The position numbers and the translations under genes are program-made. A stretch of 11,522 nt of DNA from Ga0077527 sp964606765 (GTDB lineage: Bacteria > Pseudomonadota > Gammaproteobacteria > Burkholderiales > SG8-41). Where the stretch lies: positions 1 to 11,522 of the forward strand of contig CAZSIR010000100.1 in the NCBI GenBank assembly GCA_964606765.1. The letters run 5' to 3'. This document shows positions 6,154-11,522 of this stretch, in pieces. How positions within the stretch are numbered: position 1 is the stretch's first letter; every line of letters begins with the position of its first letter. The notes under the pieces are model-generated. The model made no database searches. It was not told the DNA's origin and saw nothing but the letters and a program-made list of their open reading frames with translations.

Positions 6154-7119
6154 TCATTGCGCCTTGATGCCGGCGTCCTTGATCACCTTGCTGTAGCGGG
6201 CTATTTCGCTTTTCAGGTAATCGCGGAATTCCGCCGGTGAATTCAGCACCAGTTCCACGCCCATGCCGGTGAGCTTTTCCCTGGTCGCGGCCTGGCTGAA
6301 GACCTTGGCCGTGTCACGCTGGATGCGCGCCGCAAGCTCCGGCGGCAGGTTCGCCGGACCGAGCAGGCCAAACCAGGTGGCAATCGCGTAATCCTTGAAC
6401 CCGGATTCAGCCACCGTCGGAATCTCCGGCGCCAGCGGCGAACGCGTGCTCCAGGTGTTCGCGATGCCGCGCAGGCGGCCGTTGTTGACGTGCGGCACGG
6501 CCACCGGCAGGTTGCCGAACATGATGGGAATCTGGCCGCCGATGGTGTCGGCAAGGCCGGGGTTTTCACCCTTGTACGGCACGTGCGTGATCTTGATGCC
6601 GAGCTGCGCAGCCATCAGTTCGCCGGCCATGTGCGGCGAGGAACCGACGCCGCCGGAGCCGAAGGTGATCGGCTCCCGGCTCTTTTTTGCAAATGCCATG
6701 AATTCCTTGAAGGTCTTCGGCGGGAAGGACGGGTGCACCACCATCAGCAGCGGCGTGTAGCCGGTCAGCGTGATGGGCGTGAAGTCGCGCATGGTGTCGT
6801 AGGCCGCCTTGCCGTACAGCGCCGGCGCCACCGCGAGGCTGGTCTGCGGCGTGATCATCAGCGTGTAGCCGTCCGGTGGAGACTTCGCCACCAGTTCGGC
6901 GGCGATCATGCCGCTGGCGCCGGGCCGGTTCTCGACCAGCACATTCTGCTTCCACTCCGCATTCAGCGTCTGCGCCAGCGTGCGCGCAACGATGTCGGTG
7001 GCGCCGCCGGCGCCGAAACCGACGAGGATGCGCACGGGCTTGGACGGGAAAGACTGCGCGGATGCACTGACCGCAAAGGCAGCAAGCACAGCTCCGGCAA
7101 GGACATTTTTAATGTTCAT
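6154..7119 (-). CDS. Bug/TctC-family periplasmic solute-binding protein (copy 2)
   Basis: This 321-residue extracytoplasmic binding protein has a signal peptide at residues 1-21 (MNIKN basic start, hydrophobic core, cleavage after ASA). Bug-family motifs are GFGAGGATDIVAR (34-46), ENRPGASG (63-70), PPDGYTLMI (81-89) and HVPYKG (179-184). The length is typical of the family. Such proteins bind carboxylates and other small acids and either feed a TctAB membrane pair or signal; no TctA/TctB genes are in the window. The start at 7119 is supported by AGGAGG at 7129-7134 (9-nt spacing) and by a promoter at 7147-7175. It heads a three-gene unit with the dehydrogenase (3-bp gap) and the amidohydrolase, which suggests its ligand is the substrate or precursor for those enzymes. 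It is a paralogue of the Bug protein at 9373-10368; both end in a VIKDAGIK motif. Confidence 0.95.
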   Translation of the reverse strand: MNIKNVLAGAVLAAFAVSASAQSFPSKPVRILVGFGAGGATDIVARTLAQTLNAEWKQNVLVENRPGASGMIAAELVAKSPPDGYTLMITPQTSLAVAPALYGKAAYDTMRDFTPITLTGYTPLLMVVHPSFPPKTFKEFMAFAKKSREPITFGSGGVGSSPHMAGELMAAQLGIKITHVPYKGENPGLADTIGGQIPIMFGNLPVAVPHVNNGRLRGIANTWSTRSPLAPEIPTVAESGFKDYAIATWFGLLGPANLPPELAARIQRDTAKVFSQAATREKLTGMGVELVLNSPAEFRDYLKSEIARYSKVIKDAGIKAQ

Positions 7120-7135
7120 TGTTGTTCTCCTCCTG

Positions 7136-7175
7136 AGGGTGCCGGCATTGTGTGTAGGGCACCCTGAACTGTCAA
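7136..7175 (-). promoter_or_regulatory. Promoter of the Bug2 operon with overlapping operator-like palindrome
   Basis: On the minus strand there is a perfect -35 TTGACA (7175-7170), a 17-bp spacer and a -10 CACAAT (7152-7147, four of six consensus bases). Transcription would begin near 7140, about 20 nt before the start codon. A perfect 8-bp inverted repeat, AGGGTGCC (7136-7143) and GGCACCCT (7158-7165), covers the spacer, the -10 and the predicted start site. That is where a repressor operator is expected. The GntR regulator encoded at 10648-11352 is one candidate; this is inference. Confidence 0.7.
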
Positions 7176-7213
7176 CAAGGGAGGACAGAATAGAAGGAAC
7201 AACACACCACAGT

Positions 7214-7301
7214 CCGTCACCCCGGCAAAAGCCGGGGTCCAGAACAAGTTCACCAGAATCGCTGACTACCGACTGGATTCCGGCTTCCGCCGGAATGACG
7301 G
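7214..7301. repeat. Inverted pair of short hairpin repeats, dispersed-repeat or MITE-like
   Basis: Two 29-bp arms (7214-7242 and 7273-7301) are inverted copies of each other with 23 of 29 positions identical, separated by 30 bp. Each arm is itself a hairpin with an 8-bp stem and 4-nt loop: ACCCCGGC-AAAA-GCCGGGGT (7219-7238) and ATTCCGGC-TTCC-GCCGGAAT (7277-7296). Two stem pairs differ between copies in a compensatory way (C-G in one, T-A in the other). Similar short palindromic elements ending in a TCCAG or CTGGA flank are, to my recollection, scattered between genes in betaproteobacteria. The assembly gap starts 3 bp after it, consistent with repeat-induced contig breakage. Confidence 0.75.
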
Positions 7302-7304
7302 CTC

Positions 7305-7404
7305 NNNNNNNNNNNNNNNNNNNNNNNNNNNNNNNNNNNNNNNNNNNNNNNNNNNNNNNNNNNNNNNNNNNNNNNNNNNNNNNNNNNNNNNNNNNNNNNN
7401 NNNN
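7305..7404. other. Assembly gap (100 N), gap 2
   Basis: A run of exactly 100 N beside a repeat element. It removes the C-terminal end and stop codon of the gamma-glutamyltransferase-family gene, so the true distance to the next gene is unknown. Confidence 0.98.
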
Positions 7405-9125
7405 TGGCGCAGGCCCGTTTCCGGATCGACCTTGATCGCGCACACCGCGGCATTGGCCGCGGGGAAACGCGGCCAGACATCGACATCGTGGCCGCGCCGG
7501 CGCAGTTCGGCGATGGTTTCCGGTCCGAAGTCCTCTTCGACATTGATGCGGCCCGGATAGTAGTTGTGCGGCGCGAAGGAATTGGGAAAGCTCTGCGACG
7601 ACACCCGCGGCGCCTCCACCGCCTGCTGCATGGTCATGCCGTATTCCACGACATTGAGGAAGACCTGCAGCATGCCCTGCGACTGCTGGTCGCCGCCGGG
7701 CGTACCGAAGGTCATGAACAGTTTGCCGTCCTTGAAGGCCATCGCCGGATTCGGCGTCAGGCGCGGACGTTTGCCCGGCTTCACTTCGGCCGGGTGGCCC
7801 GGCTCCAGGCGTGACTGGCAGCCGCGGGAGGAAATCGCGAGACCGGTGCCGGGAATGATCGGTGTTTCACTGGCATTGTCGGAGGTGGTGGCCGAATAGG
7901 CATTGCCCCAGCGGTCGACGACGCAGTTGTAGATGGTGTCCTGCGACAGCCGGCTCGCATTGCGCGGCGCGGCATAAGCCGACAGCGCGGGACCGGCGCT
8001 GACACGCCCCCTGCCTTCGGGATCGCCCGGATCCGGCAGCCGGTCGAAGGCGCGCTGCATGTTGATGCGTGCGCGCTGCTTCACGGCATAGGCCTCGGAG
8101 ATCAGCGCATCGCGCGGCACCTTGATGAATTTCGGGTCGCCGACATAGGCTTCACGATCGGCAAATGAAAGATTCAAGGCGGCGGCGATCAGGTGCGCAT
8201 AGTCCGGCGAGTTGTGTTTCATCGCCTTGAGGTCGAAGCCCTCGAGGATCTTCAGCGATTCCAGCAGCACGATGCCCTGGCACCAGACATCGCAGGCATG
8301 CACGGTGTAACCGCGGTAGTTCACCGAAATGCTGTCTTCCACCGGCACTTCAAAACCGGCCAGGTCCTCGAAGGTCATGAAGCCGCCGTTGGCGGCGTGG
8401 TAATCGGAGATTTCGCGGGCAATCGGGCCGCGGTAGAAATAGTCATGCACGGCCGCGAGCTTTTTGTCGCGGTCGCCGCTGCAATCGCGCTCGGCCTGGA
8501 TCAGCCGGCCGATGGTGCGGGCGAGGTCCTCCTGCACAAAGAGTTCGCCGACGCGCGGCGCGCGCCCCTTGGGCAGGAAGATGCGTTCATTGTCGGGCCA
8601 GCGCCTGAAGCTCATTTCCAGATATTCGATGTTGGTCGACAGCAGCGGATAAACGGCGAAGCCGTTTTTCGCCAGCTCCATCGCCGGCGTTGCCGCCTCT
8701 TCGAAGGAAATCGTGCCGTAGCGGCGCAGCGCCGCAATATAGGTGGCGGGCGCCGCCGGTATCACCGTGCGCAGCAGGTTTTCCGGCACGGCCTTGCCGT
8801 TGCCGGCCGCAATCAGCTTCGCGACATCGGTCTTTTTCGGCCAGTAACCGAGACCCGCGAGACTGATGACCTTGTCGAGCTCCCTCATGTAGATCAGCGT
8901 CGGCGCGACGCAGGCGAAGCTCACCATGTCCGGCTGCAGCACCGACAGCGCCATCGATGCCGTGACGCCGGCATCAACCGCATTGCCGCCGCGGTCAAGC
9001 ACGCGCATCGCGGCCAGCGTCGCCAGATAGTGTCCGGCCGAAGCCGCGTGGTTACGGCCGACCATGTTCGGCCGCAGGCTCGGCGCCGGCACGGCCATTT
9101 TGACTGCGCGTTTTTTCTCCGCCAT
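7405..9125 (-). CDS. Gamma-glutamyltransferase-family Ntn hydrolase, C-terminus lost in gap
   Basis: 573 residues are visible. The family makes a proenzyme that cleaves itself and uses the new N-terminal Thr to attack gamma-glutamyl or acyl amides. The predicted nucleophile is T397 in SQDTIYNCVVDRWGN, matching the TTHYSVVD start of the small subunit in E. coli GGT. Other family motifs are GGNAVDAGVTASMAL (47-61), FMTFEDLAGFEV (249-260), YRGYTVHACDVWCQGIVLLE (270-289), PGKRPRLTPNPAM (450-462) and FGTPGGDQQSQG (473-484). No signal peptide is present, unlike secreted GGTs. The region where classical GGT has the REMAP substrate-binding arginine instead reads GLGYWPKKTD, so glutathione may not be the substrate. 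It ends at DPETGLR before the gap; relatives need about 10-25 more residues. The ATG at 9125 is supported by GGAGGAG at 9132-9138. It lies 23 bp after the tautomerase stop, so it is probably in the same operon. Confidence 0.9.
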
Positions 9126-9148
9126 GACGGTCTCCTCCGGGGCGGCCG

Positions 9149-9337
9149 CTAGCCGCGTTCGGCCAGCGTCTTGCCGCCGATGCCCCACTGCGTTTTCGGC
9201 ACGTCCTGCACGGTGATCCATACCGATTCGGGCTTGGTGCCCAGCGCGTCGACAAACGCCTGGGTCACTTTTTCAATGAGGATTTTTTTCTGTGCCGCGT
9301 CGCGGCCTTCGGCGATGTAGAGCTGTGCAATAGGCAT
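9149..9337 (-). CDS. 4-oxalocrotonate tautomerase-family protein
   Basis: This 62-residue protein starts MPIAQLYIAEGR, with the catalytic Pro2 (Pro1 after Met removal) and Arg11 of the family. It has the usual beta-alpha-beta length and a C-terminal WGIGGKTLAERG. Members form hexamers that move protons on unsaturated 2-oxo acids in aromatic degradation, and some relatives dehalogenate. Counting from Pro1, the positions of catalytic Arg39 and Phe50 of 4-oxalocrotonate tautomerase are both Trp here (SVWITV, QWGIGG). This places it in a different tautomerase branch with an unassigned substrate. The start is supported by AAGGA at 9343-9347 with about 5-6 nt spacing. It lies 35 bp after the Bug1 gene and 23 bp before the GGT-like gene, so it is probably part of one transcript. 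Confidence 0.9.
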   Translation of the reverse strand: MPIAQLYIAEGRDAAQKKILIEKVTQAFVDALGTKPESVWITVQDVPKTQWGIGGKTLAERG

Positions 9338-9372
9338 GTGGATCCTTGATGGGCTGTGGTGAACGAAATGAC

Positions 9373-10368
9373 TTATTGCTCGAGCTTGATGCCGGCGTCT
9401 TTGATGACCTTGGCCCATTTGGCGGTCTCGCTTTTCAGGAACGCCGCAAACACTGCGGGGCTGCTGCCGACGGCGATCGCGCCCGAAGCCTCGAAGGTCT
9501 TGCCGATCTCCGGTGACTGCACGATGGCGGCGACTTCCTTCGCAAGCTTCTCGACGATGGCCCGCGGCACGCCGGCCGGTGCGATCATGCCCTGGAAGGC
9601 TTCGGCCTGATAACCCTTCAGGGTTTCGCCGATGGTCGGCGTGCCGGGCATGCTGTCCAGGCGTTTGGCGCTGGTCAGCGCCAGCGCCTTGACCTTGCCG
9701 GTCTTGATGTGCGGCGCCGCCGAAATCGTGGTGGTGAAGAGCATCGTCACCCGGCCGCCGATGACGTCGGTGATCGCCGGCGGGATGCCCTTGTACGGCA
9801 CATGGATCATGTCGATGCCGCCCATGCGCTTGAAGAGTTCCGCCGACAGGTGCGGCGCCGAACCCGCACCCGGGGTGGCGAAAGTCAGCTCGCCCGGTTT
9901 GGATTTGGCCAGCGCGATCAGGTCCTTCACCGTGGCCGCCGGCGCCGATGCACTGACGACGAGGATGTTGGGCTGGAAATTGAGCTGGGTGACAGGCGCA
10001 AAGTCCTTCATCGGATCGTAGGGCAGCTTCGAATACAGGCTGGGATTGATGGCGAAGGTGGTGGTGATCATCAGCATGGTGTAGCCGTCCGGCACCGCCT
10101 TCGAGGCGATTTCGCTGCCGACGATGGTGGCCGCGCCGGGACGGGTGTCGATGACCACGTTCTGTCCCCACTTCTCCGTCAGCTTCTGCCCGATCAGGCG
10201 CGTCGTGATGTCGAGACCGCCGCCGGGTGCGAACGGCACGATCATGCGGATGGGTTTGACCGGGTAAGCGGCAGCGGCCTTGTCCTGGGCGCCGACGCTG
10301 CTGCCGAAGGCAAAAACGGCGAGCGCAGAAGCGCTGAGCAAGGGAAATTTCATGCGTTTTTTCTTCAT
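9373..10368 (-). CDS. Bug/TctC-family periplasmic solute-binding protein (copy 1)
   Basis: This 331-residue protein has a lysine-rich signal peptide (MKKKRMK, hydrophobic core to residue 24, likely cleavage after VGA27). Motifs are IVPFAPGGGLDITTR (43-57), DTRPGAATIVG (74-84), VPDGYTMLM (92-100) and HVPYKG (189-194). These are the hallmarks of Bug proteins, which capture small carboxylates in the periplasm. The start at 10368 is preferred to the ATG at 10353 because AGGAA at 10375-10379 is correctly spaced (6 nt) and gives the basic n-region. It is the first gene of the unit with the tautomerase and GGT-like genes, downstream of the GntR terminator. No membrane transporter partner is present here. 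I see only weak promoter-like sequence upstream (GATAAC or TAACAT near 10396-10403) without a matching -35. Confidence 0.95.
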   Translation of the reverse strand: MKKKRMKFPLLSASALAVFAFGSSVGAQDKAAAAYPVKPIRMIVPFAPGGGLDITTRLIGQKLTEKWGQNVVIDTRPGAATIVGSEIASKAVPDGYTMLMITTTFAINPSLYSKLPYDPMKDFAPVTQLNFQPNILVVSASAPAATVKDLIALAKSKPGELTFATPGAGSAPHLSAELFKRMGGIDMIHVPYKGIPPAITDVIGGRVTMLFTTTISAAPHIKTGKVKALALTSAKRLDSMPGTPTIGETLKGYQAEAFQGMIAPAGVPRAIVEKLAKEVAAIVQSPEIGKTFEASGAIAVGSSPAVFAAFLKSETAKWAKVIKDAGIKLEQ

Positions 10369-10380
10369 GCGTTCTTCCTG

Positions 10381-10544
10381 GAAAATTTGCGAATGATGTT
10401 ATCACGCAGCTGCGGCACTGCCTTGAGGCGCAAGGCGGGGCGTGATGTGCAGGATGTGGAACGGCCAACCCTACGCAACAGCACCGGCGTGATGCCATGC
10501 AAAAGTCGGACCAGACATTGCGGCCCGCCATGCCGCGCGCCACT
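10381..10544. other. Intergenic region upstream of Bug1, no gene seen
   Basis: The space between Bug1 and the GntR terminator has no frame with family-like sequence or a good ribosome binding site. It probably contains the Bug1 promoter and regulator sites on the minus strand, but I cannot identify a clear -35/-10 pair or a palindrome comparable to the one before Bug2. Confidence 0.4.
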
Positions 10545-10580
10545 GCAAAACAAAAACGCCGCAGACCGGGCTGCGGCGTT
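10545..10580 (-). terminator. Rho-independent terminator of the GntR gene
   Basis: AACGCCGCAG (10555-10564) and CTGCGGCGTT (10571-10580) form a perfect 10-bp stem with a 6-nt loop. On the minus strand the stem is followed by TTTTTGTTTTGC (10556-10545), a good U-tract. It lies about 68 bp downstream of the GntR stop, across an AT-rich stretch (10600-10633). It should separate the regulator transcript from the Bug1 operon. Confidence 0.9.
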
Positions 10581-10647
10581 GCTGGCTGGCGAGGGAAATT
10601 GATTACAAGTATTTGATTTTATTTATATTTTTATGATGGCATCAAGA

Positions 10648-11352
10648 CTAGCGCGCGGTGCGCCCGCGGTTGCGCGCCTGATAGAGCATGTCGAGCGTGA
10701 TCTTGCGCACCTCGAGTTTGCTGTGTTCGATATGCGCGCGCAGCAGGCGCTGCGCTTCATCGGCGCGGCGTTTCTGGATTGCGGCAAGGATCTTGGCGTG
10801 CTCTTCGTAGGTGGCGGTGACGCGGTCCGGCTTGATGAAATCAAGACGGCGAATGATGCGCATGCGTTCGGTGATCTCGCGATAGGTGCGCAGCATTTCG
10901 CGGTTGGCGGTGGATTCCACAATCTGCCAGTGGAAGGATTCATCGAGCACGCCGACCTTGACCGGATCCTGCAGGCGCTCGCGGACCGGCACCTGCCATA
11001 TCCGCGCCAGCTTCTGCAGTTCGGCGCGCTCCTGTGCCGCCGAGCACAGGCCGCGCACGGCAAAACATTCGATCAGCACGCGGAAATCATAGAGCTCGTC
11101 GAATTTTTCGAAGCTGAGCGGCGGAATCAGCCAGCCCACCTTCGGTATCGCTTCGACAAAGCCCTGGTGCTGCAGCTGCTGCAGGGCCTGACGCAGGGGG
11201 GTGCGGCTGACATTGATCTGCTGTGCGAGGTCGGATTCCGACAGGCGGTCGCCGGGCATCAGGTCGAAATCAAAAATGCGTTTCTTGATCTTGTCGTACG
11301 CCTGCTCGGCGAGGCTGCCCGCATCCTTGCTGATGTTCACGATTTTGGCCAT
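10648..11352 (-). CDS. GntR-family transcriptional regulator, FadR/FCD type
   Basis: This 234-residue regulator has an N-terminal winged helix (about 13-78: SLAEQAYDKIKKRIFDFDLM, PGDRLSESDLAQQINVSRTP, LRQALQQL). The C-terminal all-helical FCD ligand domain spans about 85-215, with the metal-binding set D137, H141, H185 and H207. Such proteins sense organic acids and usually repress nearby catabolic or transport genes. The start chosen is the ATG at 11352, 4 bp after the stop of the upstream allophanate-hydrolase-like gene, suggesting coupled translation. The longer starts at 11385 or 11430 would overlap that gene in another frame. No strong Shine-Dalgarno is visible. A strong terminator follows. 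It probably controls the flanking catabolic genes; targets are not proven. Confidence 0.92.
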   Translation of the reverse strand: MAKIVNISKDAGSLAEQAYDKIKKRIFDFDLMPGDRLSESDLAQQINVSRTPLRQALQQLQHQGFVEAIPKVGWLIPPLSFEKFDELYDFRVLIECFAVRGLCSAAQERAELQKLARIWQVPVRERLQDPVKVGVLDESFHWQIVESTANREMLRTYREITERMRIIRRLDFIKPDRVTATYEEHAKILAAIQKRRADEAQRLLRAHIEHSKLEVRKITLDMLYQARNRGRTAR

Positions 11353-11356
11353 GGGT

Positions 11357-11522
11357 TTATGCGCTTTTTTTCCGTCTTCCCGCATCAATATAACCGCGCC
11401 AGCCGCCGTACGCGGTAATGTCATCGGCATCCTGCAATCCCCAGGGCTCGCAGATGAAGCCGTTGACCCAGCTGCCGTCCTGCAGTTCGATCCGTCCGAG
11501 GCCCAGCGGTGCGGCGATGCCG
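11357..11522 (-). CDS. C-terminal fragment of allophanate-hydrolase-like protein (runs off window)
   Basis: The frame open from the window end gives 54 residues, ending at TAA (11357-11359). The visible sequence contains APLGLGRIELQDGSWVNGF (residues 4-22), then ICEPWGLQDADDITAYGGWR (23-42) and GY. The pattern PLGxGxxELxDGxxVxGFxCEP...DITxxGGWRxY is characteristic of the C-terminal domain of allophanate hydrolase (AtzF type), the domain after the amidase-signature part. The full enzyme would cleave allophanate to ammonia and CO2 in urea amidolyase pathways, but only this tail is visible. It could also be a related amidase carrying this domain. It lies directly upstream of, and probably in one operon with, the GntR gene. 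Confidence 0.72.
   Translation of the reverse strand, partial: GIAAPLGLGRIELQDGSWVNGFICEPWGLQDADDITAYGGWRGYIDAGRRKKSA

Noticed and set aside
5068..6240. Plus-strand open frame of 390 codons opposite the dehydrogenase and amidohydrolase
   Set aside because: It is a low-complexity His/Gln/Arg-rich shadow of two clear minus-strand genes, with no domain signal.
7214..7301. CRISPR array
   Set aside because: There are only two copies, and they are in inverted orientation; this is a hairpin repeat pair, not direct repeats with spacers.
7266..7443. Open frames translated through the N run joining the GGT-like end to downstream sequence, and Bug2 extended upstream
   Set aside because: The N run is a placeholder of unknown length, so frames across it have no meaning. 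Bug2 clearly starts at 7119 with its own promoter and ribosome binding site.
10365..10553. 62-codon minus-strand frame before Bug1
   Set aside because: It has no good ribosome binding site or recognisable family, overlaps the terminator tail, and its composition looks non-coding.
11385..11430. Longer N-terminus for the GntR regulator
   Set aside because: It would overlap the allophanate-hydrolase-like 3' end in a different frame, and the added residues do not look like the family.

Overview
The window is high-GC DNA that looks like a draft or metagenome-assembled genome of a betaproteobacterium, most likely Burkholderiales. The main reason is two Bug/TctC-type periplasmic solute-binding proteins inside a small-molecule catabolic cluster, a gene type greatly expanded in that group. 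Two runs of exactly 100 N (3439-3538 and 7305-7404) are scaffold-gap placeholders. Each one cuts a gene, so those two genes are incomplete because of the assembly and not necessarily in the organism.

Layout. On the plus strand there is a cupin-domain protein (2-592), then a membrane-bound dCache-GGDEF-EAL c-di-GMP enzyme (732-3386, TTG start). Everything after it is on the minus strand. First comes a toxin-antitoxin-like pair: a Phd/YefM-type antitoxin (3948-4298) followed by a zeta-toxin-like P-loop kinase (3416-3931, interrupted by gap 1). Its promoter has a perfect TATAAT -10 inside an inverted repeat. Next is a catabolic block, listed here in transcription order from high to low coordinates: the 3' end of an allophanate-hydrolase-like gene (11357-11522), a GntR/FCD regulator (10648-11352), an intrinsic terminator (10545-10580), Bug protein 1 (9373-10368), a 4-oxalocrotonate-tautomerase-like protein (9149-9337), a gamma-glutamyltransferase-family enzyme (7405-9125, C-terminus lost in gap 2), an inverted repeat pair (7214-7301), a promoter with an overlapping operator-like palindrome (7136-7175), Bug protein 2 (6154-7119), a 3-hydroxyisobutyrate-dehydrogenase-like oxidoreductase (5275-6150) and a LigI-like amidohydrolase (4413-5252).

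How they may work together. The catabolic genes sit 3-35 bp apart in two sub-operons, Bug1-tautomerase-GGT-like and Bug2-dehydrogenase-amidohydrolase. The second has its own convincing promoter. This is consistent with uptake or sensing of a carboxylated compound, an N-acyl or amide cleavage step, tautomerisation, a reduction or oxidation, and a lactone or amide hydrolysis, under GntR control. The substrate cannot be read from the sequence. Several enzymes carry non-canonical residues at key positions: Asn for Asp in the amidohydrolase, His for Asn in the dehydrogenase, Trp for Arg and Phe in the tautomerase, and no REMAP-type arginine in the GGT-like protein. The pathway may therefore differ from the textbook relatives. 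No TctA/TctB membrane subunits lie in the window.
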